Positions 17,079 to 27,072 are shown, numbered from the stretch's first letter. The stretch is DNA of 64,000 nucleotides from Bdellovibrio sp. BCCA (GCF_037996825.1 NZ_JBBNAC010000001.1:3038001-3102000); one strand, 5' to 3'. A program made the numbers and translations. The notes: generated from the sequence alone by a model not told the origin.

Positions 17079-19763
17079 TTATGTTAACTTGCGTAGGACA
17101 TAGTGAAGAATGCCGCCGTTTTTGTAGTACTCCAGTTCGACGGCGGTGTCGATGCGCGAGCGCACGACAGCTTCTTCTTTTTGGCCATTGGCTCTTGTGA
17201 TCACGATTTTTAAATCTTGTTGTGGTTTCATTCCAGCTTCAATACCGGCAATACTGATTGTTTCAGTGCCATCCAAGTTTAAAGTTTTGCGATTGGTTCC
17301 CTCGTGGAATTGCAAAGGCAAGACGCCCATGCCGATCAAGTTGGAACGGTGAATACGCTCAAAGCTTTCTGCAATGACCGCTTTGACTCCCAAAAGGCGC
17401 GTGCCCTTGGCGGCCCAGTCACGAGACGACCCTGTTCCATATTCTTTACCCGCAACCACGACCAGAGGTGTGTTGGCTTGTTGATACTTCACAGAAGCAT
17501 CGTAAATGGAAAGCACTTCTCCGGAAGGAATATGCTTCGTCATTCCACCTTCCACACCCTGAAGCATTTCATTCTTGATACGAATGTTCGCAAAAGTTCC
17601 GCGCACCATCACGTCATCATTTCCACGGCGAGATCCATACGAATTGAAATCTTTTGGTTCCACACCGTGAGCCATAAGATATTTTCCAGCGGGAGAATCT
17701 TTTTTAATACTTCCGGCAGGAGAAATATGGTCCGTCGTGATCGAGTCACCCAGGATGGCCAAAATTCTTCCGTCACGCACGTCATGCAGTTTCTCAGGCG
17801 TTTTAGTCATACCCTCAAAGTACGGAGGATTTTTGATGTAAGTGCTCTGCTCCCACGAATAAGTTTGTGAGGAAGTTGTTTGGATTTTTTTCCAATCTTC
17901 GGTACCCGCAAAGACATTGCCATAACGAGAATCAAACATTTTTGTTTCAACCGTTTTATTCACCAAGTCTTGGATTTCTTGATTGGTCGGCCAAATATCT
18001 TTCAAATACACAGGCTTTCCATGGGTATCATTTCCCAAGGCCTCTTTCGTGATATCAATTTCCATGCTTCCTGCGAGTGCGTGAGCCACCACAAGCATTG
18101 GCGAGGCCAGATAATTTGCTTTCACATGAGGATTAATACGACCTTCAAAGTTTCTATTTCCAGAAAGAACTGAAGCGACAACTAAATTTCCTTTTTCAAC
18201 TGCATTTGCAATCGGCGTAGGAAGTGGTCCTGAGTTTCCGATACAAGTCGTGCAACCGTAGCCGACTAAATTAAAACCTAATTCATCAAGATATTTTTGC
18301 ATTCCCGATTTTTCTAAATAATCAGTCACGACTTGCGATCCTGGAGCCAAGGAGGTTTTAACCCAAGGTTTCACTTGCAAACCTTTTTCAACGGCTTTCT
18401 TTGCCACGAGGCCCGCACCGATCATCACGGAAGGATTCGATGTGTTCGTGCAACTTGTAATCGCTGCGATCACCACGTCACCGTGACCTACAGAATAGCT
18501 AGAACCTTCAACAGCAATAGAAGAGTGATCTTTTGCTGTTTTATCTCGGCCGACTTGAAATCCTGCGACCAATTGATTTTTAAAATCCTCTTTGGCGTTG
18601 CTCAAAAGCACGCGGTCTTGCGGGCGCTTCGGTCCTGCCAAGGAAGGCTCTACGGTAGAAAGATCTAAATGAAGAGTGTCATTGAAGGCGAAATGCTTTT
18701 CATCTTCTTCAGAGCGCCATAGGCCCGTTGTTTTCGCGTAATTTTCAACAAGAGAAACCGTGTCGGCATCTCGGCCCGAAAGACGAAGATACTTAAGCGT
18801 TTCTTCATCTACCGGGAAGAATCCGCAAGTCGCGCCATATTCTGGCGCCATGTTAGCGATTGTTGCACGATCCGCTAAAGCCATGGATCCTAAACCGGGT
18901 CCGTAGAATTCAACAAACTTACCTACCACGCCTTTTTTACGAAGCATTTGTGTGATCACTAAAACAAGATCTGTCGCAGTTGCGCCTTCTCTTAATTTTC
19001 CTTCAAGACGGAAGCCTACAACTTCAGGAATCAACATGCTCAAAGGTTGGCCCAACATCACCGCTTCTGCTTCGATACCACCAACACCCCAACCTAAAAC
19101 AGAAAGACCGTTGATCATCGTTGTATGACTGTCTGTACCGACAAGAGTATCCGGGAAAGCCATCTCACCTTGATCTGTTTTTGCATGCCACACTGTTTTT
19201 CCCAAGTATTCAAGATTGACCTGATGGCAAATGCCTGTACCCGGAGGAACGACTTTGAAATTTTGGAATGCGCTCTGCCCCCATTTAAGGAAGACATAAC
19301 GCTCGTGATTTCTTTCAAATTCCATCTTCACGTTTTCATCAAATGATTTTGGAGTGGCAAATGAATCGACCATGACGGAGTGGTCGATCACGAGATCCAC
19401 GGGAACCAGGGGATTGATTTTTTTCGGATCTCCGCCCAATGCTTTCATCGCGTCTCGCATCGCTGCAAGATCGACGACGGCGGGAACACCGGTGAAGTCT
19501 TGCATCAATACGCGCGCTGGAAAAAATGAAATTTCGCGGCTTAAGGATTTTTTATCAAGACTTAAAATAGCGTCGATATCTTCTTTCACAACATGAAGAC
19601 CATCTTCGTGCCGCAAAAGATTTTCTAAAAGAACTTTAAGTGAGATCGGGAGTTTTTTGATATTTGGATGCGAGATTTTCTGTAGGTTAAAGATTGAGTA
19701 ATTTTTATTTCCTACGTGAAGCTTTTCTTTCGTTCTGAAACTGTCTTTGGATTGAATGTGCAT
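17079..19763 (-). CDS. acnA: Aconitate hydratase A
   Basis: The protein has 894 residues, as expected for AcnA/IRP-type aconitase. The iron-sulfur cluster ligands are in [13 protein letters not shown] (one Cys) and [15 protein letters not shown] (C-x-x-C). Domain 4 has [15 protein letters not shown] with the active-site SRD. It interconverts citrate and isocitrate in the TCA cycle, in the cytoplasm. The start MHIQSKDSF is chosen because AAGGAG lies six bases upstream. It follows the Nudix gene by 17 bases and is likely cotranscribed with it. A possible weak hairpin lies at 17039-17064 downstream. Confidence 0.97.
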   Translation of the reverse strand: MHIQSKDSFRTKEKLHVGNKNYSIFNLQKISHPNIKKLPISLKVLLENLLRHEDGLHVVKEDIDAILSLDKKSLSREISFFPARVLMQDFTGVPAVVDLAAMRDAMKALGGDPKKINPLVPVDLVIDHSVMVDSFATPKSFDENVKMEFERNHERYVFLKWGQSAFQNFKVVPPGTGICHQVNLEYLGKTVWHAKTDQGEMAFPDTLVGTDSHTTMINGLSVLGWGVGGIEAEAVMLGQPLSMLIPEVVGFRLEGKLREGATATDLVLVITQMLRKKGVVGKFVEFYGPGLGSMALADRATIANMAPEYGATCGFFPVDEETLKYLRLSGRDADTVSLVENYAKTTGLWRSEEDEKHFAFNDTLHLDLSTVEPSLAGPKRPQDRVLLSNAKEDFKNQLVAGFQVGRDKTAKDHSSIAVEGSSYSVGHGDVVIAAITSCTNTSNPSVMIGAGLVAKKAVEKGLQVKPWVKTSLAPGSQVVTDYLEKSGMQKYLDELGFNLVGYGCTTCIGNSGPLPTPIANAVEKGNLVVASVLSGNRNFEGRINPHVKANYLASPMLVVAHALAGSMEIDITKEALGNDTHGKPVYLKDIWPTNQEIQDLVNKTVETKMFDSRYGNVFAGTEDWKKIQTTSSQTYSWEQSTYIKNPPYFEGMTKTPEKLHDVRDGRILAILGDSITTDHISPAGSIKKDSPAGKYLMAHGVEPKDFNSYGSRRGNDDVMVRGTFANIRIKNEMLQGVEGGMTKHIPSGEVLSIYDASVKYQQANTPLVVVAGKEYGTGSSRDWAAKGTRLLGVKAVIAESFERIHRSNLIGMGVLPLQFHEGTNRKTLNLDGTETISIAGIEAGMKPQQDLKIVITRANGQKEEAVVRSRIDTAVELEYYKNGGILHYVLRKLT

Positions 19764-19780
19764 AAGAGGCTCCTTGCCTC

Positions 19781-20329
19781 TTAATTCCACTCCCCGCGCA
19801 GGATTTTATCAAGCCAAAAAGCCCCGATCTGGGTTTTCACATCGCTAACTTTTCCTTCACGAACATATTTCATAAGTTCATCGGGTTTTACTTCGACGAC
19901 CTCAATAAATTCGCCATGATCCAATTGCCGCTGAGCGAGAGTCAATTCACGCGCTAAGTACAAATCAATATGCTCATTAGAGTAACCAATCACCGGATGA
20001 ATTGTGGTCAGGAATTTCCAGTCCTTGGCTTCATATCCAGTTTCTTCTTTGAGCTCCCGCTGCGCCGTTAAAATCGTTTCCTCACCGTGATCGCGCTTTC
20101 CTGCAGGAAATTCTAAGAAGACCTGTTTTACAGCGTGACGATACTGATGAATCATCACGACGTTTCCATTCGGTAGAAGCGGAATCATCATTGCCGCGCC
20201 TGGATGCAAAATGTATTCGCGAACGTAGGTTTTTCCATCAGGAGCCTGCACCTGATCCTGTTCAACTTTTAAAAAGCGGCCTCGGAAGATTTGACGAGTG
20301 GAGAGTGTCTTTTCTACAAGATGTTTCAT
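19781..20329 (-). CDS. Nudix hydrolase, ADP-ribose pyrophosphatase-like
   Basis: The 182-residue protein has a full Nudix box, running from [14 protein letters not shown] to RELKEETGY (pattern G-x5-E-x7-REUXEEXGU). Flanking features EFPAGK and NEHIDLYLA match the ADP-ribose pyrophosphatase (NudF) group, which hydrolyse ADP-ribose to AMP and ribose-5-phosphate. It is in the cytoplasm. It is the first gene of a two-gene unit with acnA. The substrate is inferred from family only. Confidence 0.88.
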   Translation of the reverse strand: MKHLVEKTLSTRQIFRGRFLKVEQDQVQAPDGKTYVREYILHPGAAMMIPLLPNGNVVMIHQYRHAVKQVFLEFPAGKRDHGEETILTAQRELKEETGYEAKDWKFLTTIHPVIGYSNEHIDLYLARELTLAQRQLDHGEFIEVVEVKPDELMKYVREGKVSDVKTQIGAFWLDKILRGEWN

Positions 20330-20412
20330 AAAAGCAGCATCCCATAGAGAGAATAAAATGTCTCATAATAAACCCACGACCAAAGAAGGTCCCGTCCTTT
20401 GTCCAAAAAGGT

Positions 20413-20418
20413 TATAAT
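20413..20418 (+). promoter_or_regulatory. Possible -10 box of the barrel protein gene at 20499
   Basis: A perfect TATAAT sits in the Nudix/barrel divergent gap, giving a leader of about 75 bases before the ATG. No strong -35 hexamer is present. Confidence 0.4.
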
Positions 20419-20498
20419 GAGTATTGAATACGAACCTTTATTACAGGACTCTAATAGAGAACGTAGGATGCGAGTCTATTTGGATCAGGAGGATTCTC

Positions 20499-21251
20499 AT
20501 GAGGACTTTTAATAAAGTAAGTCTTTTTCTTTCGACAGTTCTTCTTTTTTCTGTGCTCTCTGCACAAGATGCTCAAGCGCAAAGACGTTTTGGTGGCGGA
20601 CGCGGACTTTCTGGAGACATGGCATTAGGTATCGGTATCTCCACTGTTTCCGCGGGACAAAATGATTTAAATGGTGCGATTGATGATGCTGTGGCCGCCG
20701 GCGCCAATGTTAAAAATTTAGGTAGTGCTTGGGAATTTTACGCCAACTGGAGTTACCGTTTTAGCGGTACGATGTATGCGTTTGTATTCCGTCCTTCTTA
20801 CTTTATGCAGAAAACAGATGGCTCAGGCCCTGGTGGAAATTACGAATACAATCTAAACGGTTACACAGTCTTCCCTATTTTCCGTATTTATCCTCTTGAG
20901 AATTCATTCATTAAATTCTATATGCAAACAGGTCTTGGATACGGAAGCTTAAATGGCTCCATCACTGCTGGCTCTAAAAATCTCGACTTCAAAGGGAGTG
21001 CGTTTGGTGCGATGGGTGGTATCGGTGTGGATTTTTGCTTCACTGACTCTCACTGCTTAACTGTCGAAGGAAATCTTCGCTATCTACCAATTGAAAGAAA
21101 TATCTCTTCAGGTGGTAACTGTTCAACTGGCACCGATATTCCAGGTATTGATCAGTGTGGCGGCAGCAAAGAAGTTGAAAGAAACGGCACAGACTTAAGA
21201 ACAACAATGTCAGGCGTTCAAGGTCTTATTGGTTACACAATGAATTTCTAA
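20499..21251 (+). CDS. Outer-membrane beta-barrel protein
   Basis: The protein has 250 residues. A signal peptide ends near DAQAQ-RRF. The mature part has amphipathic strands (WEFYANWSYRFS, AFVFRPSYFMQK, FIKFYMQTGLGYG) and ends in Phe (LIGYTMNF), the classical BAM recognition end. It resembles OmpA/OmpW-type small barrels. A four-Cys loop (CSTG...CGG) is unusual. AGGAGG lies six bases before the ATG. An intrinsic terminator follows. Specific function unknown. Confidence 0.75.
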   Translation: MRTFNKVSLFLSTVLLFSVLSAQDAQAQRRFGGGRGLSGDMALGIGISTVSAGQNDLNGAIDDAVAAGANVKNLGSAWEFYANWSYRFSGTMYAFVFRPSYFMQKTDGSGPGGNYEYNLNGYTVFPIFRIYPLENSFIKFYMQTGLGYGSLNGSITAGSKNLDFKGSAFGAMGGIGVDFCFTDSHCLTVEGNLRYLPIERNISSGGNCSTGTDIPGIDQCGGSKEVERNGTDLRTTMSGVQGLIGYTMNF

Positions 21252-21279
21252 GCTCTTAATAAATTGTTTTGATCACCTA

Positions 21280-21317
21280 CAAAAGGCTCTCGATAAGAGA
21301 GCCTTTTGTTTTTCTGA
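21280..21317 (+). terminator. Intrinsic terminator of the barrel protein gene
   Basis: A 12-bp stem pairs CAAAAGGCTCTC (21280-21291) with GAGAGCCTTTTG (21297-21308). It has a 5-base loop and is followed by TTTTTCTG. Confidence 0.9.
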
Positions 21318-21402
21318 AGCCTTTCATGTTTTCAAGCACATCGACACGCTATCGGTTTACAAGTCTGAAACTCCGAATAAAATTAAATTGAAGGAGTTCT
21401 TT

Positions 21403-21594
21403 ATGGAAACCATTCCAGAAGACAAAAAAGACCAGGGTGAGGAAGAAGTTCCGGAGCCGATGAAGGTCTTCTTAAAATCCGTGATCATCCTGTTGGTTGC
21501 AGGATTGATCGCTGGAGTCATCGCCTATCTTCTCTTCTTCTCTGGCTGGTGGCACGTCGGTTCATTGACCTTCAAGAACTACGGTTTAGCGTAG
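21403..21594 (+). CDS. Small membrane protein (63 aa)
   Basis: The frame begins METIPEDKKDQGEEE, a strongly acidic head, and then has one membrane segment (about residues 27-47: VIILLVAGLIAGVIAYLLFF). AAGGAG lies seven bases upstream of the ATG at 21403. Its last 16 bases overlap the convergent serpin gene. No family recognised. Acidic N-terminal tail inside, short C-terminus outside is a guess. Confidence 0.7.
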   Translation: METIPEDKKDQGEEEVPEPMKVFLKSVIILLVAGLIAGVIAYLLFFSGWWHVGSLTFKNYGLA

Positions 21595-22766
21595 CGCCCG
21601 AGGAATAAAATAGATCCGGATTTTTTATGATAGATCGCGTACATAAATGGATGATCGGCGATAAATTCATAAACCTTCATGGGCAGCGCGGCTCCTAAGG
21701 TTGACATAACAACAGCCGTTGCCGCCGCCGCTTCAGTTCCTTTTTCATCCACCGCCACAAAAGCTTTGTGATAAACCTGATCGATGAAAAGAGACTCTCC
21801 AGGTTTCAGATCACGAATGGACGTAAAGTCTGCTTTTCGAGTGAACGCCAATGGCATACCCATTTTTTGCAGAACCGGTTTTAGTTCCAAACTTAATTCA
21901 TGCTTGAACTTTGGCAATGCCACAATCACGTCAGACGTCGGGCTGTCTGTGATCTTTTGTAAGATCTTCGCAAAATATTTGCTGTCAAACTTCGGCATAA
22001 GTTTATGAAGATCTTTTCCCTTGCGAGGTAAAAAGACCACCATCGAAACATCGCCACCTTCATAGGGCATTTCCAAAACCTGGAATTTCTCATCCTCCGC
22101 ATAATGAAAACGACTTTTGATATTCATAAAAGAAGTTTTCTGAGTCTCTTTAGCCGAAACGTGAAATTCACGGTCTGATGTGTTTTCTTTTTTAAACTTT
22201 GCTTGCCAATCTCCTTTAAAGTAAATTGCATTGGCAAGCACCAGACCCGTGTAATCCGTTTCTCCGCCTTTGATAGAGCCCGGAGGTAAAAGATCCTTGA
22301 TCTTATCTTGAGTTTTTTGCTCCACCCATTTGTTGATGATAAGGCGTGATGGATCTGGCTGATTTTTAAAGTCCAAAGCTTCAAAGTGAGCGTTGTATTT
22401 CGTTTTTACAATTTCTTGAAACGGCTCTTTGAAAGAGTCTGATTTTTCAACCCATACGCTATTTGCTACGGTGAGTTTGTAACCTTCTGCTGCATTGATA
22501 TCTTTTTCTAGAGACTGAAACTCATCGTGAGCCTTAGCCGACAGATACAAAACCTTGTTCATTTCTTGAAGTGTCTTGCCTTTAGCGCCAGCACTGGTCA
22601 TCGCCAACGCGGCGGAAATACTGTACGGCGAAAAGAACACATTTCCGTCTTTGGCTGCGACTTTTTTGTAGAGATCAAAAGCGAATTCGTTATTCCCATG
22701 AATAAGTTTATTCTGGGACCATCCAAAGCATGGGAGAGACAAAAGCAGCAAACACAGTTTCTTCAT
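21579..22766 (-). CDS. Serpin (serine-protease inhibitor), exported
   Basis: The protein has 395 residues, full serpin length. A signal peptide is MKKLCLLLLSLPCFGWS. Family motifs in order are NVFFSPYSISAALAMTSAGAKG, LANAIYFKGDWQAKF, MPYEGGDVSMVVFLP and the C-terminal HPFMYAIYHKKSGSILFLGR. The reactive-loop hinge EKGTEAAAATAVVM keeps the small residues required for inhibition. Aligning the hinge places P1 at about Leu in STLGAAL, implying a chymotrypsin- or elastase-like target. The protein would act in the periplasm or outside, possibly protecting the cell from its own or prey proteases. Serpins are uncommon in bacteria. Confidence 0.95.
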   Translation of the reverse strand: MKKLCLLLLSLPCFGWSQNKLIHGNNEFAFDLYKKVAAKDGNVFFSPYSISAALAMTSAGAKGKTLQEMNKVLYLSAKAHDEFQSLEKDINAAEGYKLTVANSVWVEKSDSFKEPFQEIVKTKYNAHFEALDFKNQPDPSRLIINKWVEQKTQDKIKDLLPPGSIKGGETDYTGLVLANAIYFKGDWQAKFKKENTSDREFHVSAKETQKTSFMNIKSRFHYAEDEKFQVLEMPYEGGDVSMVVFLPRKGKDLHKLMPKFDSKYFAKILQKITDSPTSDVIVALPKFKHELSLELKPVLQKMGMPLAFTRKADFTSIRDLKPGESLFIDQVYHKAFVAVDEKGTEAAAATAVVMSTLGAALPMKVYEFIADHPFMYAIYHKKSGSILFLGRYAKP

Positions 22767-22906
22767 AAGGCCTCCGAGAAATTATTTTAGAAAGCTCCTT
22801 CACTTAAGGACAACGACTATTTTAGACACAAGACCTTCATGGGAAAATAGTTGGCTCTAAGAGCAAAAACACGTGTAATAAAAAGATGTCCACAAGTGAG
22901 GTTCGT

Positions 22907-23545
22907 GTGTCGAAAATTTTATTTGCTATTACATGTTTTTCTTTAGTCGCTTGCGCTACAACGACGGAGTTTAAAGAACAACAATCCCAGTCCGATTTTG
23001 GATTTCGTCTTGAGGACACAAAGTATAACGACATGTTCTACGTTCACTCTAATATTAAAGAAGGCACCAAACCTCGTTATGTGATTTCTTATGTCGGTCG
23101 CGTGGTAGGTGAAACCTGCTTGAAGCGCGGATTTAAATACTTTGATAGCTCTACGGAATCAGCGCCGTCTCCCGATGGAAAAGTTCAAGCTTATCGTACG
23201 GTGGGATTTTGTTACCCTACGGCTCAAAGAAAAGACATCAATGTCCTTTTTGCTCCGTCTTTGACAGACCTTGCTGATGGTGCGGCTCTTGGTGTGGAAA
23301 ATGCCAAGAACACTAAAACTAAGGTTCGCGCTGGCGATGTTTTAAAGTTGGTCCGCGGTAAACGCGTGCACAGCATGCTGGATCTTAAGGAAGCCGTTCG
23401 CGAAGCGGCTCGTAAGAATGAAAAGACCATTGAAATGGTTTACTTGCGTAAAGGAAAAGTCTTGCGCATCAAGGAACCCTTACAAGACTCAAAATCCGTT
23501 TTGGATTCCGCTTCCCTTGAGAACTTCAAAAACTTCACAGAATAG
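22907..23545 (+). CDS. Lipoprotein with PDZ-like C-terminal domain
   Basis: The protein has 212 residues with a GTG start at 22907, preferred because GAGG lies five bases upstream. An ATG seven codons earlier has no such site. A lipobox LVAC follows the signal. The C-terminal 90 residues (RAGDVLKLVRGKRVHSMLDLKEAV ... TIEMVYLRKGKVLRI) follow the PDZ pattern of a hydrophobic groove plus strand-turn-strand. No protease domain is attached. It may present peptides or dock envelope partners. Function inferred only. Confidence 0.65.
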   Translation: MSKILFAITCFSLVACATTTEFKEQQSQSDFGFRLEDTKYNDMFYVHSNIKEGTKPRYVISYVGRVVGETCLKRGFKYFDSSTESAPSPDGKVQAYRTVGFCYPTAQRKDINVLFAPSLTDLADGAALGVENAKNTKTKVRAGDVLKLVRGKRVHSMLDLKEAVREAARKNEKTIEMVYLRKGKVLRIKEPLQDSKSVLDSASLENFKNFTE

Positions 23546-23617
23546 CTCTCAAAACGAATAAAATGCCTTTCAGGGAATAATGAAATCGATATTATTCCTT
23601 GAGAGAATATTATTTTT
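23546..23617 (+). terminator. Nested hairpin after the PDZ-like lipoprotein gene
   Basis: Outer arms CTCTCAA (23546-23552) and TTGAGAG (23599-23605) enclose an inner stem GGAATAAT/ATTATTCC (around 23574-23598). A T-rich run (TATTATTTTTTAT) follows. The outer arms are far apart, so the terminator function is plausible but not certain. Confidence 0.5.
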
Positions 23618-23665
23618 TATCAAGCCCATTTTGTTTTTGTGAAGATTTGCTATAAAAAGCTCTTC

Positions 23666-24373
23666 ATGAAAACACTTCTTCTTTCTTTTATTTTACTAGC
23701 TTCTTCACTTTCTTTTGCGGCTGTTGAAGGAAGTTCTATCTCTAACGCCCACATCATTTACAAATCTGGCGAGGCGCAAGTGATTCGCGGAAAAGCGCCA
23801 GCCAACCAAAAACAAATGCAAGAGCTGATCAGTCTTGGCGTCACCGAGTTTTTGATTTTTAAAACCGATACCAAAGGTGAAGTTTTAAAAGAACAAGAAG
23901 CTCTTCAAAAATTAGGAATCTCCCCACGCTCCATCACTCATGTTTCCTTTCCTTGGAAAGATCTGCACGATTTTAAAAGTGCCTGCACGATGACCATTCA
24001 AGCATTGCGCACCATTGAACAGGCCGTTCAAAAAAATAAAAGCTTGTACTTCCACTGCACTGTCGGCGAAGACCGCACTGGTTATCTTGCGGGCCTCTGG
24101 GGTTTGTGGGCCGGAACTTATTCTTCTGTGCCAGAGTCTGTTGAAAAAGAACTGTGCGCTCGTGGTTATGAAGCGGGAAATCCCGGCAAACCTTATCGCG
24201 ATGTCGTCCTTAAAATCCGCGAGACTCTTACTCCAACATATTTAAAAATGGTGATGGTGCTCAGTGATGCGCGCCTTCGCGGTCAAGCATTGAATGAATC
24301 CCTTTGTGAGAACGAACCTCAGTTAAAGGTCGCAATAAACAAGTACTACTGTGCAAAGGTGACAGAACGCTAA
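23666..24373 (+). CDS. Exported cysteine-dependent (tyrosine/dual-specificity-like) phosphatase
   Basis: The protein has 235 residues. The signal peptide MKTLLLSFILLASSLSFA is followed by a domain ending in the P-loop HCTVGEDRTG (C-x5-R, residues about 131-140), typical of protein-tyrosine and inositol-phosphate phosphatases. The ATG at 23666 starts the signal. A TATAAA at 23651-23656 lies only nine bases before it and there is no Shine-Dalgarno, so the transcript may be near-leaderless. The substrate is unknown. The export signal points to periplasmic or extracellular action. Confidence 0.8.
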   Translation: MKTLLLSFILLASSLSFAAVEGSSISNAHIIYKSGEAQVIRGKAPANQKQMQELISLGVTEFLIFKTDTKGEVLKEQEALQKLGISPRSITHVSFPWKDLHDFKSACTMTIQALRTIEQAVQKNKSLYFHCTVGEDRTGYLAGLWGLWAGTYSSVPESVEKELCARGYEAGNPGKPYRDVVLKIRETLTPTYLKMVMVLSDARLRGQALNESLCENEPQLKVAINKYYCAKVTER

Positions 24374-24380
24374 TATCCAG

Positions 24381-24396
24381 CGTCTCATTTTGAGAT
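24381..24396. repeat. Palindrome TCTCA-TTT-TGAGA, copy 1
   Basis: The block GCGTCTCATTTTGAGAT lies just after the phosphatase stop codon. A close relative (GCGTCTCAAAATGAGAC) lies at 34726-34743. The two share the flank TTCA after the palindrome, which suggests a repeated protein-binding site or repeat element. Confidence 0.5.
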
Positions 24397-24454
24397 TTCA
24401 TGCGGATTCTATTGGAATAGCTTTAGCCCAGCTTGTTAAAAACCGAAAAAGATC

Positions 24455-26317
24455 ATGAATAAACTTAGGGAATTCATGAACGTAGACAGGTTTTTCCAAT
24501 TGCTTTTCGGAATGCTCCTTCTTACGGGGTGCACTCTTGATATGAATCTAGCGGAGCTGCCGCTGGATTCTCTGGCTCCCATACAAGCTCCACCGAGTAA
24601 CGATCCAGGTCCCGTTGGTCCTCTTCCTGGACATTTCCCTTTAGCTAATAAAACGAAATATTCTTTCGCATTTCCCCTCAGTGTTGAGTTAACCCCAGAA
24701 GGTCATTTGCTTGTTACAAATGCGAATGAAACGAGTATGGGCGTTCAAGAGTATGATCCTGCCACGGATGAATTAGTTCTCGGTTTTGGGGCTAACGGAA
24801 CTGCTGACAACCAACTTCAAAATCCGGTGCGGGCTGTTCTTCACAACAATCTGATCTATGTCCTCGCCGGGAATTCTTATAAAGTTTTCGACCGTAATGG
24901 AAACTTTCAAAGCAAAGTCGGCTCTTCAGGGTTCGCCAATGGACAATTGGATTCACCTACAGATCTCACCATAGATAAGAACGGACTTATTTATATTGCC
25001 GATTGCGGTAACAACCGCGTACAAGTTTTTAATCCCAATGGCACATTCAACAAAAATATTGGCTTAGGCTGGGGCACGGGTGACGGTCAAATAAAGTGTC
25101 CCTATGGGTTGTATGTTGATGACAGTTTGAATGTTTTTGTAACCGATTATAATAATCACCGCGTGCAAAAATTTAATTCTTCCGGAACCTTCTCTATGAA
25201 ATTTGGAGTCGCGGGAAACGGTGTCGGCCAATTACAACAACCAGCCCGCGTGAGTGTCGATTCCTTAGGAAACATTTATATCTCCGAAGCCTCACGTAAA
25301 GAAATTATTAAATTTTCTTCCACTGGCACATATATAGCGACATATAAAGGTGATACCGGTGGACATGATGCCATTGGAGTTGCTTATTCTATTTTCTTTG
25401 ATGCGAATGATTCAATTTACATTGCTGACGGTGATAAAAAACGTATTGAACTTTGGGATAAAAACGGTGTCTATCAAAAATCATTTGCCGATTATCCAGA
25501 GTCTGAAAAAGTTTTGGCTCAGCCGACGGGACTCTGGATTGATTCACAAAATAATTTCTACGTCGCACAGTCCCCCGACAACACCAAACCTCAAGGAGTT
25601 GTGAAGTTTGACCCTCAAGGAAATTACCTGACGACAGTTGGCAGTAATGCCGCCGGTCCTGGACAACTGCAATATGCATTTGATTCAGCCGTTGATTCTG
25701 ACGGCAATATTTTTGTGGTAGATACCAATCAAAATAAGATTTTGAAATTTTCCGCCGATGGCACTTACCTTCTGACCCTTGCCACTGTAGGAAGTGGACC
25801 GGGACAGCTCGATGGTCCCGGCGGCATTCATATCGACAAAGATGACAACATCTACGTCGTGGAGATCAACAATCACCGGGTGCAGAAGATGGATAAAACA
25901 GGTGCTTTCATAAAAGAGATCGGAAATTCCGGAGGCCCCGGACAACTCTCTCAACCTGTGAACCTTTTCGTTGATAAAGACGGAAATATTTTTGTGGCCG
26001 ATGTCTCGCTCAGTAAAATTTTAAAATACGATGCCGCAGGCAACTTCCTTTTTAGCTTTGGAAATGGCCCGAGCTATGGTGTTTACGCCAATGAAGCAGG
26101 TTTCATCTTTGCAACCAATTATAGCACCAACCAAGTAGACAAATACGACAGCGGCGGCAATTACATCACAAGCTTCGGCCAGCTAGGATCCGCCATCGGC
26201 CAATTCACAGTTCCCGTCGACATTGCGGGCGATTCCTACGGAAATATTTACGTCGTAGATCTCTACAACCGTCGCGTTCAAAAATTCAACGACCTCGGCA
26301 TTCCTCTTTTAGAGTAG
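24455..26317 (+). CDS. NHL-repeat beta-propeller lipoprotein
   Basis: The protein has 620 residues. The lipobox is LLTGC at about residue 26. After a Pro-rich linker (PPSNDPGPVGPLPG) there are about ten NHL blades of roughly 50 residues, each with the pattern G-x-L-x-x-P-x-G-I/L-x-V/I-D ... I-Y-V-A/V-D-x-x-N-x-R-V-Q-K-F. It is the paralogue of the gene at 2117. A start at ATG 24476, eight codons later, has a better AGGGA site and remains possible. The lipid anchor and propeller point to a surface or periplasmic binding role. Confidence 0.85.
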   Translation: MNKLREFMNVDRFFQLLFGMLLLTGCTLDMNLAELPLDSLAPIQAPPSNDPGPVGPLPGHFPLANKTKYSFAFPLSVELTPEGHLLVTNANETSMGVQEYDPATDELVLGFGANGTADNQLQNPVRAVLHNNLIYVLAGNSYKVFDRNGNFQSKVGSSGFANGQLDSPTDLTIDKNGLIYIADCGNNRVQVFNPNGTFNKNIGLGWGTGDGQIKCPYGLYVDDSLNVFVTDYNNHRVQKFNSSGTFSMKFGVAGNGVGQLQQPARVSVDSLGNIYISEASRKEIIKFSSTGTYIATYKGDTGGHDAIGVAYSIFFDANDSIYIADGDKKRIELWDKNGVYQKSFADYPESEKVLAQPTGLWIDSQNNFYVAQSPDNTKPQGVVKFDPQGNYLTTVGSNAAGPGQLQYAFDSAVDSDGNIFVVDTNQNKILKFSADGTYLLTLATVGSGPGQLDGPGGIHIDKDDNIYVVEINNHRVQKMDKTGAFIKEIGNSGGPGQLSQPVNLFVDKDGNIFVADVSLSKILKYDAAGNFLFSFGNGPSYGVYANEAGFIFATNYSTNQVDKYDSGGNYITSFGQLGSAIGQFTVPVDIAGDSYGNIYVVDLYNRRVQKFNDLGIPLLE

Positions 26318-26328
26318 ATCAAAAATAA

Positions 26329-27072
26329 TTAGATATAGACCCATTCCCCGTGGCCGTGGCGGATGCAGAAGACTTTGACCTTCTCTTCAAACCATGAGCC
26401 GAGGTTGATCGAACGAACCTTGTGTCCATCCACTTCGACAACGTGATCATCAAACACGTGCATGTGCCCTGAGATGATCATATCAAAAGGTTTTTCTTTA
26501 TAAGCCTTGATCGCATGGGAACGAACCATTTCAATCAACGGTCCTTCATTGGAAACGCGGTAGTGACCGCTGCGTGCGCGGCTTTTCTTGCTCGCTTTGT
26601 TCCCGATATGATCCCAAAACTGACCTGGAAGAATGTTTCCAAGGGGTTTAATGAATGGATTACGAATGATGCTGCGATACTTCAAGTACTTTTCATCATT
26701 GAGGTTAATCAGATCTCCGTGCTCTAAACGCACGCGCAGGCCGTCGATCAGATAATATTGAGCTTCGACAAAAACTTCGATGCCCAACTTTTTTTGAAAG
26801 AACCCTTCAACGTGCACATCATGATTGCCTTCAATGTAAGTGATCTTCGCACCGGCTTGTTTGAGATCACGAAGCGCATCCATGAGGGGTTGAAATTTTC
26901 TGGCAAAATAAGTGTGGCCTCCGACCCAAAGATCGAAGATGTCACCTAAAAGGAAAAGATGAATGTCCTGCGGATTTTTCTCCCGCAAAGAACGCAAAAA
27001 GCGCAACAGGATTTGTCCGTTGCGCTCTTCTGCGGTTTTTAAGTGAATGTCGGATAAGAACCAGGCTTCCAC
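26329..27072 (-). CDS. lpxH: UDP-2,3-diacylglucosamine diphosphatase-like phosphoesterase
   Basis: The 247-residue protein is a calcineurin-like metallophosphoesterase with motifs FLSDIHL, LLGDIFDLWVG, YIEGNHDVHV, RLEHGDLIN and ISGHMHV in the LpxH arrangement. LpxH cleaves UDP-2,3-diacylglucosamine to lipid X in lipid A synthesis at the inner membrane. Its GTG start shares one base with the ftsZ stop (TAGTG), so it is coupled to ftsZ. The match to LpxH rather than another paralogue is likely but not proved. Confidence 0.82.
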   Translation of the reverse strand: MEAWFLSDIHLKTAEERNGQILLRFLRSLREKNPQDIHLFLLGDIFDLWVGGHTYFARKFQPLMDALRDLKQAGAKITYIEGNHDVHVEGFFQKKLGIEVFVEAQYYLIDGLRVRLEHGDLINLNDEKYLKYRSIIRNPFIKPLGNILPGQFWDHIGNKASKKSRARSGHYRVSNEGPLIEMVRSHAIKAYKEKPFDMIISGHMHVFDDHVVEVDGHKVRSINLGSWFEEKVKVFCIRHGHGEWVYI

